A stretch of DNA of 64,000 nucleotides from an uncultured bacterium (GTDB taxonomy: Bacteria > Planctomycetota > UBA1135 > GCA-002686595): assembly GCA_937910685.1 (NCBI GenBank), contig CALEMP010000205.1, positions 1 through 64,000 on the forward strand, given 5' to 3'. Of this stretch, positions 26,979 through 35,802 are shown piece by piece. The notes beneath the pieces are model-generated. The model made no database searches and was not told the origin of the DNA. It saw only the letters and a program-made list of their open reading frames with translations. Each line of letters begins with the position of its first letter. Position 1 is the stretch's first letter. The translations under genes were made by a program, and so were the position numbers.

Positions 26979-28276
26979 CAGGCTACGCGCTTGGGATCGG
27001 ACGAGGCTTTGCCCACGCGTTGTGTCTGGTCTTCCTGCACCATGGCCGCGAGCAAATTCGCTAGACGAGGGGCAAACTCGTAAACCGTGGGTATGGACTC
27101 GGGCACCACAGCGGTCATGGCTCGCAGGCGTTCGGGGTAATCCAATATCTGTTGCAGAGCGGCGGCCCAAGCAGCGGGATCCCGGGCGGGCAACACCCGC
27201 ACCACATCCGCACCGTGCCGTTCACGGGCCGCATCCGCAGAGGCAGCCCAAACACTCAAACCTAAAGCCAGTCCTTCATCCACAGCCAAAGAGTAGCTTT
27301 CCGGGAGGCGCGACGGGAGGGCCACCAAGTGAGCTTTTGAAGCGGCGGCTTCAAGCTGCGCCGCGCCATAGGTCCCCGAGAGTTCCATAGGCACATTCGG
27401 GGCGGCGGCCCGCAGGCGATCATCAAAGCCATCCTCTGCACCGCCCAAGGCGATCAACTCCACCATTCCAGTGGGCAACATGGCCAAGGCCCGAACCAAA
27501 TCAAGAGTTCCCTTTTCCTCACTCCGCCGACCGTGGTGCAGAATACGCAGGGGACCGCGCCCCGACCAAGGCCCCGCAGAGGGTGCCTCCCCCGGAAAAC
27601 TCATGCAAAGGCCCGGGGGCATAATGCGGGCCTTTTGGCCCATGGGAATGAGGTCTCCGAGCCGCACAAGGTGCGTTCGACTGGGAGTCAGGAGCAGGGA
27701 CGCGGCGGCAGTCTCCCCCAGGAAGGTCTCAAGGCGCCGGGTTAACAAGCAACCCAAGCGCTCTTCAGAAATCCCGTGCACCAGGGGCGCCACGCAAGTT
27801 GCGCAAGCCCGTAAATCACCCCAGGCCAAGTCCAAGGCCGAGGGACATTGAATCTCGTCACTGGAGGGATTCCGGAAGGACCGGGGGCATAGCCCAGCGA
27901 AGTCATGCAGGTACAAAGCCACCGGTGCGATCTTCTGCAAGCGGCTGGTGATCTGGTGGTCCAGGTTCCAGGTGTTCTGCACCAAGATCGCATCTGGTTT
28001 CCAATTGCGCAGAGCCCGCACCATGCGCTGGGCCAAGCGGGGGCGCCGACCGTCCGGTTGAAAGGCTTCTTCAGGGCTGGCGGCAAAGGCAGTTTGCTCA
28101 ACCCCATCGAAAGTTGTCTCCCAATCAGGCTGCCCCGCACGATCCGCAGGCCGGCCAACGAGCAAACGCACCTGGTGCCCAAGGGCCGCAAGCCCAGCGG
28201 CCTGCATGCGGGCCACCCGTTCGGTGCCACCTTCTGCATCCGGTGCGGCTAGGCTAGATAAGATCGCGATCTTCAT
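26978..28276 (-). CDS. GT4-family glycosyltransferase
   Basis: 432 residues. Starts ILSSLAAPDAEGGTERVARM, the Gly-rich GT4 loop. It contains the same YLHDFAGLCPRS / CATCVAP Cys arrangement as the two GT4 genes downstream. The C-terminal half has LRILHHGRRSEEKGTLDLVRAL and ESYSLAVDEGLALGLSVWA. It is translationally coupled to the PIG-L gene upstream (4-nt overlap) and to the fusion gene downstream (1-nt overlap). Sugar specificity unknown. Confidence 0.84.
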   Translation of the reverse strand: MKIAILSSLAAPDAEGGTERVARMQAAGLAALGHQVRLLVGRPADRAGQPDWETTFDGVEQTAFAASPEEAFQPDGRRPRLAQRMVRALRNWKPDAILVQNTWNLDHQITSRLQKIAPVALYLHDFAGLCPRSFRNPSSDEIQCPSALDLAWGDLRACATCVAPLVHGISEERLGCLLTRRLETFLGETAAASLLLTPSRTHLVRLGDLIPMGQKARIMPPGLCMSFPGEAPSAGPWSGRGPLRILHHGRRSEEKGTLDLVRALAMLPTGMVELIALGGAEDGFDDRLRAAAPNVPMELSGTYGAAQLEAAASKAHLVALPSRLPESYSLAVDEGLALGLSVWAASADAARERHGADVVRVLPARDPAAWAAALQQILDYPERLRAMTAVVPESIPTVYEFAPRLANLLAAMVQEDQTQRVGKASSDPKRVA

Positions 28277-28971
28277 GCGGCCTCATGTCCTCCACCATCT
28301 GGCGGACCACCCATCTCGAGTGTCCGACCATAAACTTGACCATGGAAACAATCCATGGGGGCGCGGGCCATGCTGCGGGCACCGAACCGTTCCAGTAAGC
28401 GTCCCCCATCCCATTGGGATTCGTGGCAGGCGAGAGCTTCCCGCAGAACGCTCCAGGTTTCCGAATCGATGGGCATCGTATCGCCCGTGGGCATGCTGCT
28501 CCAAACCTCATAGGTGCGCAAATCAGGCGCCCCATGGCCCATGGCGCGCAGGCTCCGATGGGCGAGACTCGCTACTGCCTGGTGATCAGGATGGGCATCC
28601 CCCGCCCAGGGGCTATAGATCGCTCCGATCGGCTCCTCCATGAGCAAGCGCACCAAACGGTTTTCGGCCCACTGGAAATCGGGCTCGGCGGGCAAGTGTC
28701 CCTCTTGCAAGTCCCAGGACCAGAGACCGATATCCGATTGCGGGGCAAGGACACCAAGACTGGCGATGAGCTCCGCTTCGCGCCGGGCGATCAACTGTAG
28801 ATCCCGCTTACCCTCCCGGTTTCCCAAAGCCCCGTCAAACACAGTCAACACACTGATGCGATCCCCGCGCTGGGCATGGGCCATGAGAGCCGAGCCACAG
28901 CCCAGAACTTCGTCATCCATGTGGGGCAGAAGAAACAGGGGCGCCCCATCCGGTAGAGATTCGAAACTCAT
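28273..28971 (-). CDS. PIG-L family N-acetylsugar deacetylase
   Basis: 232 residues. LLPHMDDEVLGCGSALM gives the first zinc-binding motif (usual form AHPDDE), and GDAHPDHQAVASLA the second. The family removes acetyl from GlcNAc-linked substrates, as in GPI, mycothiol and bacillithiol synthesis and in glycan modification. Here it sits between GT2 and GT4 genes, with 4-nt overlaps on both sides, so a GlcNAc-containing surface glycan is the likely substrate. Confidence 0.87.
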   Translation of the reverse strand: MSFESLPDGAPLFLLPHMDDEVLGCGSALMAHAQRGDRISVLTVFDGALGNREGKRDLQLIARREAELIASLGVLAPQSDIGLWSWDLQEGHLPAEPDFQWAENRLVRLLMEEPIGAIYSPWAGDAHPDHQAVASLAHRSLRAMGHGAPDLRTYEVWSSMPTGDTMPIDSETWSVLREALACHESQWDGGRLLERFGARSMARAPMDCFHGQVYGRTLEMGGPPDGGGHEAA

Positions 28972-30245
28972 GCGCTGTGCCTCCAGGCGCGAATGTCATC
29001 CCAAGCGATACTGCCTCGGACGGATCCACGAAGCGAGCTAGCCAGATTGCTGTTGGCAGCATCAACCCCATGAAATAGGTTTGCGTCGGGTTGGGCAATG
29101 GGACCGCCGACTTTGGTGAAAGAAAAACAGCGGAATACCCGCAAATCCTGGGACGACAGCACGCGCAGGTAAACCGTGCCCTCGAACAACCAGTCAAAGG
29201 TACGCTCTGGAAAGATCTGAGTGTGTCCAGGCAACACGGCGCCAGCGCAAAAACCAAAGGTCGGGGCCAGAGACATCTCTACCAACCAGGGTCCGCCCAG
29301 GGGTAATACCAGGGCGGGGCTAGATTGAACCGTCCCTAAATCATTGATCTCATGGGCGGCACGGCCCACGTTTTCGGTGTTCCAGATTCGGGACCACCGG
29401 TCCGCCGCACGGACGATGCCACGCCCAAGCGGACTTGCGTGGCGTTGCAGGTAGATGTCCCGGGATTCGCGCCAACGGGTACGGGGGTCGCCCTCAAAGG
29501 CCTCGCCGGTGCCAGAACAGCGGGCTCCAAAGTGCACGGCCTCGGCCCCAGGGACCAGCACCGTGCTCTGCCCAAGCATTTGCACGCGCCGACAAAGGTC
29601 CGCATCTTCGTAATACAGGGGAAAGCTCGGATCGAGCAGTACACCCAAGTCACTAAGCAGCCGGCGGCGCATGAGCAAGCAGGAGCCGGGCAGCATTTCG
29701 CATTCCAGGGGCTGCTCGGTCAGCCAACTCTTCCAGTCCTTGCGCGCCCGGCGGGCAGCCACCCGCCGTGCAAGCCAAGGCCAACGGGCCGCGCCCAGGT
29801 CGCACAACTCCGTGCGGCCACCGGGAAGTTGAGGCGTGGGCAAAAGGAAAGTGCGGCTTTCATCGAGCCAAGTGCGGGGCGCAACCAGGCCAGCCCTTTG
29901 GTTCAAGCGCAGATGCGCGTGCAATTGCACCAAGCAGTCGTCGGCCAAGAGCACATCCGGATTCAGAATCAGCACCAGGTCGTCGTCCGCACCGCTGGTA
30001 CCCGCGAGGCCACGGGTCATGCCACCGGCGTAGCCGTCGTTCACGGGGGACTGCACGATACGTGCCCCTTCCCCGGCGATTGCTTCCAGGTGCGAGCTTT
30101 GATCCACCCTCCCCGGTTGGTCCACGACCACCAGGTCAAGGTCTTCCGCTGCCCCCAACCGGGACCATGCTTCATGCACGGAACGGGCGCAAGCTTGGGC
30201 CAGTGAACCAGACTCGTAGTTAACGATGATCGCTGTGATTTTCAT
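28968..30245 (-). CDS. GT2-family glycosyltransferase
   Basis: 425 residues. GT-A motifs: ITAIIVNYESGSLAQACARS, NDGYAGGMTRGL, LILNPDVLLAD and a catalytic PLYYEDADLCRRVQMLG segment, the pattern of rhamnosyltransferase-like GT2 enzymes. From about residue 300 there is an additional roughly 120-residue C-terminal region that does not look like GT2 (WLVEMSLAPTFGFCAGAVLP and RCFSFTKVGG). I cannot assign it. It overlaps the ABC ATPase gene upstream by 4 nt. Confidence 0.84.
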   Translation of the reverse strand: MKITAIIVNYESGSLAQACARSVHEAWSRLGAAEDLDLVVVDQPGRVDQSSHLEAIAGEGARIVQSPVNDGYAGGMTRGLAGTSGADDDLVLILNPDVLLADDCLVQLHAHLRLNQRAGLVAPRTWLDESRTFLLPTPQLPGGRTELCDLGAARWPWLARRVAARRARKDWKSWLTEQPLECEMLPGSCLLMRRRLLSDLGVLLDPSFPLYYEDADLCRRVQMLGQSTVLVPGAEAVHFGARCSGTGEAFEGDPRTRWRESRDIYLQRHASPLGRGIVRAADRWSRIWNTENVGRAAHEINDLGTVQSSPALVLPLGGPWLVEMSLAPTFGFCAGAVLPGHTQIFPERTFDWLFEGTVYLRVLSSQDLRVFRCFSFTKVGGPIAQPDANLFHGVDAANSNLASSLRGSVRGSIAWDDIRAWRHSA

Positions 30246-31495
30246 ACCTTTGCCTCCGCCGGGCTTTGATTGACCCCATCGGGAATGGCATCACCCTGAC
30301 CTTCTGTTTCAAAGGACCAGAAAGAAGGGATACGCACGAGACCCAGCTCGCGGGTGCCCGCGGTGACCAGCAGATCGCGCTCGGTTGGCTTTTCGTGGTG
30401 GCGGTGAATTCCTTTTGCATCGAGCATGTGCACCACGGGCGTAAAGCGCCCAGCCAGCAAAGGGAAGCAGGGCAGATCCAATCGGGCGACGCCACGGGAT
30501 CCTCTCACGATCAGGCCGTCCAATTGGGTGCCACTGGCTGCTACCAGGGTGCGGTCCTGACGGGTAAAGGTCACCCCTAACTGCACGGGTTCAGCCTTGG
30601 GGTTTTCCCAGTGGATTTCAAGGGAGAGGTTCTCTCCGCTCTCCAAGGTATCCATGGCGCCCTCATGGCGGGTGCCATGGACCTTGACTTGTGTGATGCG
30701 CGGGCGATCTCGGCCGGGGTTGGTCGCGGCGTCCCTAACGGTTTCACCTTGGCCGGCGCGATCCCCATACCAAGCAGAGTAGAGCCCTGTAACCCGGGCC
30801 GGATCTCCTTGACCTGAACATTCGCCCCCTTCTAGCCAAAGGGCTTGGTCGCAAATCTGACGGACGTCGTACAGGCTGTGGCTGACCAGGACCAGACTGC
30901 CGCCTCCTTCGCGGAAATCCGAGACCGCATCTACGCAGCGTTTTTGAAAGTCCAAATCCCCCACCGCCAAGACCTCGTCCAAGATCATCAGGTCGGGCTG
31001 CACCGCCAGGGCCGTGGCAAAACCAAGGCGCATGGCCATGCCTGAGGACCAGGTACGCAGGGGCGTGTCTGCGGCGGCGCGCACTCCGGCGAATTCTAGG
31101 ATCTCTTCGGTCTTACGGCGCATTTCCTGGCGCGTGCAACCGAGCAACACACCGGTGGTCAAGGCATTCTCACGGCCCGAAAGGTCCGGGTGGAAACCCG
31201 CACCTAATTCCAGCATGGCAGCCACGCGTCCCTTGACCCGCAGGGCCCCTTCCGTGGGAGGAGTCGCTCCCGCGAACAACTTCAGCAAGGTGCTCTTGCC
31301 CGCACCATTGGCTCCGACGACGCCCAGAGCGCCTCCCGGAGGCAAGTTCACATCGATGTTACGCAGAGCCCAAAAGGGATCGTGGCTTTGCACTGCCCCA
31401 AGGGACAGAACCTCCTTGGCGCGCGCCCAGCCCGAAGGATAAGTACGCCAAGCCTTGCCCAGACCGCGGGCTTCAAGAACCGGTTGTTGACTCAT
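30242..31495 (-). CDS. Polysaccharide ABC exporter ATPase, Wzt type
   Basis: 417 residues. Walker A GANGAGKSTLLKLF, signature region LSGRENALTTGVLLG, Walker B LMILDEVLAVGD and switch His in LVSHSLYDV. After the ATPase domain (about 1-250) a C-terminal beta-rich domain (ITQVKVHGTRHEG to the end) resembles the Wzt C-terminal domain that recognises the chain terminus of an undecaprenyl-linked glycan. With the permease next to it, it would export the glycan made by the surrounding glycosyltransferases. Confidence 0.88.
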   Translation of the reverse strand: MSQQPVLEARGLGKAWRTYPSGWARAKEVLSLGAVQSHDPFWALRNIDVNLPPGGALGVVGANGAGKSTLLKLFAGATPPTEGALRVKGRVAAMLELGAGFHPDLSGRENALTTGVLLGCTRQEMRRKTEEILEFAGVRAAADTPLRTWSSGMAMRLGFATALAVQPDLMILDEVLAVGDLDFQKRCVDAVSDFREGGGSLVLVSHSLYDVRQICDQALWLEGGECSGQGDPARVTGLYSAWYGDRAGQGETVRDAATNPGRDRPRITQVKVHGTRHEGAMDTLESGENLSLEIHWENPKAEPVQLGVTFTRQDRTLVAASGTQLDGLIVRGSRGVARLDLPCFPLLAGRFTPVVHMLDAKGIHRHHEKPTERDLLVTAGTRELGLVRIPSFWSFETEGQGDAIPDGVNQSPAEAKV

Positions 31496-32388
31496 CAGAT
31501 TTCATCCAAGATAAGGGGCTCTAAACGGGCGAGGACGATGCGGCCCAGGACCAGGGCACCCAGGGAATAGGGCACGAGGGAGGCAAGTGCTTCGCCCAGG
31601 GGCGGGCAAGGAACCTCGGGTCGGCCCGCGCAAAGCACCGAGCGCCAAGCGTTGAGCAAGTGGGTGAAGGGGCTGGCTTCCACATAGGGCAGCCAAGGCT
31701 CGATGCCCGGGATGACTTCAGGTGAGGCCACCCAAAACACGGGTGTGGCTAACATCAAAGCGGTCAACAGCAGCGGTAGGATTTGCCCCACATCTCGCAG
31801 GCCCGCGTTCAATCCCGCCAGGGACCATGCGAGGCCCAGGGCGAGTCCCAAGTGCAAGAGCATGACCACCGGCAAGGCTAAAGCCGCCAGGTTCCAAGGC
31901 AAGTAACCACTGACGCCACCAAGCACGATCACAACCACGGCTCCGCTTCCCAACAGAAGGGTCGAAGAGAGGCTTGGGACCAGGGGCAACAACTCGATCG
32001 GATAGGCCAGCTTGCGGACCAGCTCGCGACCTTCGAGCAGACTACTCGCGCCCCGGGTGGCGCATTCCGCCAGGCTACTCCAGGCCAGCGTGCCCACCAA
32101 CAGATACGCGCTCCAGCCCGCGCCGTCCGACGCACCTGGGAGCTTCATGCTCAAGAGGGTGGTGAAGAGAAAGCCGTAGACCACCAGCAGCATGGCCGGT
32201 TGGGCAAATGGCCAAAGAGGCCCAAGGACCGTGCCTGCCACGCGGCCACGCAAATCCCTGGCGAGACCGGTGAAAAGTAGATCACGGGCATGCCAGATCC
32301 GGGAAGGGGCTCGAGACACTCGTCTCAAGACCGAACTCAGGCCCGTAGAAGGGGGCTGAATCCAGGTTAAATCGGGGGTGGTTGCCAT
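31495..32388 (-). CDS. Polysaccharide ABC exporter permease, Wzm type
   Basis: 297 residues from the ATG at 32388 (context CTCCCCATG); an upstream frame extension is not protein-like. ABC-2 type permease with about six hydrophobic segments. LLFTGLARDLRGRVAGTVLGPLW before the first helix is the typical ABC-2 amphipathic lead-in. The C-terminus has ASPFTHLLNAWRSVL. The stop overlaps the ATPase start (TGATG). It pairs with the Wzt-type ATPase. Confidence 0.86.
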   Translation of the reverse strand: MATTPDLTWIQPPSTGLSSVLRRVSRAPSRIWHARDLLFTGLARDLRGRVAGTVLGPLWPFAQPAMLLVVYGFLFTTLLSMKLPGASDGAGWSAYLLVGTLAWSSLAECATRGASSLLEGRELVRKLAYPIELLPLVPSLSSTLLLGSGAVVVIVLGGVSGYLPWNLAALALPVVMLLHLGLALGLAWSLAGLNAGLRDVGQILPLLLTALMLATPVFWVASPEVIPGIEPWLPYVEASPFTHLLNAWRSVLCAGRPEVPCPPLGEALASLVPYSLGALVLGRIVLARLEPLILDEI

Positions 32389-32509
32389 GGGGAGAGCGCC
32401 CGGGGGGAACCGGGACAGGACTCTCCTATCGACCCATGGGGGTGCTCGATTTGCATACCAAGGCAAGGAGCCTCATTTTGAAACACTCCGAGCCAATGGC
32501 CGAGGCCCC

Positions 32510-33028
32510 CTAGGGAGCCAGATAGGCCTTGATCTTGGCCAAAAGATGGCCCCGACGGGTGTTATCGTCGCCCACCCGCTTCCATTCATCGCGTTTCCTA
32601 TCCAGGCCCTGGTGACTCTCGTTGATTTCCTTCTCCACCCGGCACTCCAGCCGGAACCCGCCATGCTCAATAGAGCTTTCCTTGAGGGAGCCGTCCAGCT
32701 GGAACCCGCCATGCTCAATAGAGCTGAACTTGACGTAGCTGTACTTCACAAAAGCCCTGAGACGATAGCCCCTGCCATAGAAAGGGCTACGTGATTCGAG
32801 CCAACCGCTGACAACCTCGCCGTTGCCCGGGGCAGTGCCCGGCCCCATTGGGTAATTCAAATTCGCCATAGACAGCATGATCACCTCGTGCAGCACCTTG
32901 GCGTTCGAAACCTCAAGGTCAAGACTGGTCCACTGTTCCGGGGGGGGCGTATTACAGGCCCCCAGCAGGAGAAACAGGGACAAGAGGCAGCGGCCAAAGG
33001 GCTTGGGTGTGGGGCTGGTGATCATCAT
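32510..33028 (-). CDS. Lipoprotein with an internal 16-residue duplication
   Basis: 172 residues. The lipoprotein signal ends LLLGAC at about residue 25. A 16-residue segment starting SSIEHGGF occurs twice in a row near residues 102-133 and is also a 48-bp DNA duplication. A basic C-terminus (RKRDEWKR, then AKIKAYLAP) follows. No known family recognised. Its ATG overlaps the der stop by 4 nt, so it is co-translated with der, but a functional link is not implied. The 121-nt gap to the exporter permease downstream shows no clear signal. Confidence 0.7.
   Translation of the reverse strand: MMITSPTPKPFGRCLLSLFLLLGACNTPPPEQWTSLDLEVSNAKVLHEVIMLSMANLNYPMGPGTAPGNGEVVSGWLESRSPFYGRGYRLRAFVKYSYVKFSSIEHGGFQLDGSLKESSIEHGGFRLECRVEKEINESHQGLDRKRDEWKRVGDDNTRRGHLLAKIKAYLAP
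32647..32725 (-). repeat. Direct repeat, 31-bp cores at 48-bp spacing
   Basis: Plus-strand copies 32647-32677 and 32695-32725 (start CCAGC, end CAATAGAGCT) match at 30 of 31 bases. The 48-bp spacing equals 16 codons, so the lipoprotein reading frame is preserved. The bases between the cores have diverged more. Confidence 0.9.
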
Positions 33029-34407
33029 CTTCGGTTGCGCTCATCCTCTGGGGGATCGTTCTTGTCCCGCAGCACGATGCGTACGGGCACTTCTGGGAAG
33101 GGGAAAGCATCCCGGATGCGGTTCTCAATATAGCGTAGATGGTCCTTGCCGATCAGGTGCCGATCATTCACGAAGAGCACGAAGGTCGGGGGGTGACTCC
33201 CCGCTTGAGTGGCGTACTTCAAGCGTGCCCGCTGGCCCCTTGCAGACGGTCCGCGGGACTCAAGGGCCCGGCTCAGGACCCGGTTGAGCTCCCCGGTGCT
33301 TACCCGCTGGCTGGCCTGCGCGTGCAACTCCTTGGCCAAGGAGAGCAGCTCTCTGGCCCCAACCCCATTCTTAGCGGACAGGAACGCGATGGGTGCGCGA
33401 CTCAGCCCGGGCATTTGAGCATCCAAATACTTGCGGAAAGCTTCGGGGTCCTTGTCTTCCACCAGGTCCCACTTGTTGGCCGCTAGCACCACTGGCTTGT
33501 AGTGCAGGGTGGCTTGGCGCGCGATGGCTTTCTCGATGGCCGAGAGTGACTTGGTTACATCGAACAGCAGCACCACCACCTTGGCCCGCCGAACCGTGCG
33601 GCGACTGCGGGACTCTCCAAAGAACTCGATGGCGTCCGCCAGCTTGTTCTTCTTGCGCACGCCAGCCGTATCGATCACGACGAAGTGCGTGCCGTCCCGC
33701 TCGAAGCGCACGTCCACCGCATCCCGAGTTGTGCCCGGGATTTCCGAAACGATCATGCGCTCCTCCCCCGCAAGGAAGTTGGTCAAGGTGCTCTTGCCCG
33801 CGTTGCGGCGCCCGACAATCGCCATCTGCATGGACTCTTCGGGGGTCACGGGTCGCGTGCTCGGAGCGTCCGGGAATCGCTCCCAAAGCGTCTCGATCAA
33901 GTCCTGCATCCCGTTTCCGTTTTGGGCGCTGATCAGGAGGATTTCCTCACCCACACCGAGAGCATGAAAACTCTCCGCTTCCCAACCGCTGTACTCGTGT
34001 TCGCATTTGTTGGCCACAACAATCACCGGAACCTTGATCCCACGCAAAAGGCTCGCGACCTTGCGATCGAGGGGAGTCAGCCCATCGCGCGCATCCAGCA
34101 GGAAGAGCACCAAGTCCGCAGAGCCCAAGGCAGCGGTCACCTGGTTTTCCACATCTTGACCGAGGTCATCCCGGTCCACAATTCCGACGCCTCCGGTGTC
34201 CACCACTTCGATCCAGCGGGGTCCGTCAGGGTTGTCCATGCGCGCGGGCACGGAAACCCGATCGCGGGTCACCCCAGCCGTGGGTTCCACAATCGCGACG
34301 CGACTGCCGCAGAGGCGATTCAATAGGGTCGACTTGCCCACATTGGGCCGGCCCACGAGGGCAACGGTCGGCATGCCTAGGGCAGATTCCGGAGGGGTCT
34401 GGTTCAT
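33025..34407 (-). CDS. der: Ribosome-assembly GTPase Der (EngA)
   Basis: 460 residues with two tandem GTPase domains and a C-terminal KH-like domain. G1 motifs are GRPNVGKST (near 17) and GRRNAGKST (near 200). Both domains have DTGG/DTAG (G3) and NKCE/NKWD (G4) motifs. The C-terminal part shows LSAKNGVGARELL and FVLFVNDRHLIGKDHLRYIENRIRDAF. Der assists maturation of the 50S subunit. The second G1 is unusual (A in place of V). The gene overlaps queE by 4 nt (ATGA). Confidence 0.96.
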   Translation of the reverse strand: MNQTPPESALGMPTVALVGRPNVGKSTLLNRLCGSRVAIVEPTAGVTRDRVSVPARMDNPDGPRWIEVVDTGGVGIVDRDDLGQDVENQVTAALGSADLVLFLLDARDGLTPLDRKVASLLRGIKVPVIVVANKCEHEYSGWEAESFHALGVGEEILLISAQNGNGMQDLIETLWERFPDAPSTRPVTPEESMQMAIVGRRNAGKSTLTNFLAGEERMIVSEIPGTTRDAVDVRFERDGTHFVVIDTAGVRKKNKLADAIEFFGESRSRRTVRRAKVVVLLFDVTKSLSAIEKAIARQATLHYKPVVLAANKWDLVEDKDPEAFRKYLDAQMPGLSRAPIAFLSAKNGVGARELLSLAKELHAQASQRVSTGELNRVLSRALESRGPSARGQRARLKYATQAGSHPPTFVLFVNDRHLIGKDHLRYIENRIRDAFPFPEVPVRIVLRDKNDPPEDERNRR

Positions 34408-35222
34408 TGGATTCCAAGGGTCTTGTGCACTTGAGGCACCACGCGCACGGTGAGGCCCAGGTCTCGGGCATCTTCCACCACATCTGTCAATAGCGACGGA
34501 TCAGGAGCACTGATGCCGCGGCAAGGGGTCACGGGTTGTAGGAAAAGGGGGATTTGGGGAGCTACCTGGGCCAAATCTTCGAGAAGGGGAAGATAGTCCT
34601 GGGTGCCACGGTCGGCACTGATGATCAATTTGGCGCAGGCGTCATGGTCGGCTATGAGAGCCAAGCAACGTCGCCTGGCGAGGCGCCACTCCTCGCTGCT
34701 CTTTGGACTTTCTTCACCCCAGGGACGCTCGCCCAAAGGCCCTTCCACGTCAAGGGGCACCACGGGCCCCATGTCTTGATCGGGCTTCAAGTCGAGGCTC
34801 ACATGGTCCACCATGTCCAGCACAGAAGCCAAGGCTTCGGGATGGGCACCGGCGGTTTCCAAGTGCACCCGTCGAGGGCCCTTGATGTTCCCCAGCCCAC
34901 GAATGAACCCCGGCCACATGAGCGGTTCGCCACCAGTAATACTGATGGTGCGAGGTTCCCGGGGCTCGGCGCTCAAGATCCAGGTCAAAGCGATGAAGGG
35001 CGAGGCCCAAGGGTCCTGCTCCTCTACCCCTTTCAGTCCATGGACCTTTGCGGGATTCTTCCCAACCACCCATGACTCCGGCGTGTCGCACCAACTGCAA
35101 CGCAAGGGGCAGCCGGCGAGGCGTACGAATACCTGTGGCTCGCCAACCCAAGCACCTTCCCCCTGGATCGAGGCAAAGACCTCGATCAACGGGGCAGCGG
35201 CGGAATCATGTGTTGCATCCAT
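34404..35222 (-). CDS. queE: 7-carboxy-7-deazaguanine synthase
   Basis: About 272 residues from the ATG at 35222; a GTG at 35240 is also possible. A radical SAM enzyme in the queuosine/7-deazaguanine pathway that contracts the ring of 6-carboxytetrahydropterin. FASIQGEGAWVGEPQVFVRL and the cluster motif CPLRCSWCDT (C-x3-C-x2-C) are diagnostic, followed by ITGGEPLMW. An insertion of about 25 residues follows the cluster motif (AKVHGLKGVEEQDPW). No other queuosine gene is in the window. A promoter-like sequence lies upstream at 35261-35289. Confidence 0.9.
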   Translation of the reverse strand: MDATHDSAAAPLIEVFASIQGEGAWVGEPQVFVRLAGCPLRCSWCDTPESWVVGKNPAKVHGLKGVEEQDPWASPFIALTWILSAEPREPRTISITGGEPLMWPGFIRGLGNIKGPRRVHLETAGAHPEALASVLDMVDHVSLDLKPDQDMGPVVPLDVEGPLGERPWGEESPKSSEEWRLARRRCLALIADHDACAKLIISADRGTQDYLPLLEDLAQVAPQIPLFLQPVTPCRGISAPDPSLLTDVVEDARDLGLTVRVVPQVHKTLGIQ

Positions 35223-35260
35223 GACAGGGTCATCCGGCACAGTGAGTGCCTAGGGTTGGG

Positions 35261-35289
35261 ATATCCTCCACAGGATACTCCCGCGTCAA
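35261..35289 (-). promoter_or_regulatory. Predicted sigma-70-like promoter for queE-der
   Basis: On the minus strand TTGACG (35289-35284) is followed, 17-18 nt later, by GGATAT/GATATC. Transcription would start near 35253, giving a 5' leader of about 30 nt before the queE ATG. The 156-nt gap to the small basic protein gene holds nothing else evident. Confidence 0.5.
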
Positions 35290-35396
35290 AGGAATGGTCG
35301 GTGGCAGAAAAGGCACCGGTACGCTGGGTTTCCAGCTCAATCCGGCGCAAGAACGCGAAACGCTCAGGAAGCGTTCCCTCGACGAATCCACGCGCT

Positions 35397-35627
35397 CTAG
35401 CTCTCCGAGCCTTCAGCGGCCTCGGCCGCCGGTGCGCCATCATCCGCAGTCGCTACCTTGGCCGACTTCACTTTGACGCGAGTCTTAACCTTGGGTAGGC
35501 CGAAGGGGGAATTGCCTTCTTCCAACTTGCCCTCGCGGAGAAGCTTCTGGACGCGCTCAATACGGGTAAACACCGACCGCTCACCGATCAGGGTGCTAGC
35601 GCCGCGCAGACTGGGATGGATGGACAT
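35397..35627 (-). CDS. PVC-type small basic protein
   Basis: 76 residues. The start MSIHPSLRG, then RSVFTRIERVQKLLREGK and FGLPKVKTRVKVK, match the small basic protein family found in Chlamydiae, Verrucomicrobia and Planctomycetes (putative rRNA-binding). The N-terminal two thirds is basic; the tail (about 60-76) is Ala/Glu-rich and acidic, an addition to the core of the family. This is the best taxonomic marker in the window. It has its own likely promoter (35684-35712) and a leader of about 50 nt without a Shine-Dalgarno sequence. Confidence 0.88.
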   Translation of the reverse strand: MSIHPSLRGASTLIGERSVFTRIERVQKLLREGKLEEGNSPFGLPKVKTRVKVKSAKVATADDGAPAAEAAEGSES

Positions 35628-35683
35628 GGTTGAATCGTTCTAGGGGGTACCTGGGGGAGAGTTTCCCACAGATTGAGCCAAGC

Positions 35684-35712
35684 AAAATAGCGATCCGAGG
35701 GCCTTGGCGCAA
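35684..35712 (-). promoter_or_regulatory. Predicted sigma-70-like promoter, small basic protein
   Basis: On the minus strand TTGCGC (35712-35707) and TATTTT (35689-35684) are separated by 17 nt. Transcription would begin near 35677, about 50 nt before the ATG at 35627. Confidence 0.5.
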
Positions 35713-35802
35713 GCTTTTCCCCAAGGGTCCCGGGCAAAAACTCTTCCTGGGGCCTCTGGGGGCCCGAACGGCCCGATCGCCCCCGTCTCGGAGTGCTCCC
35801 CC

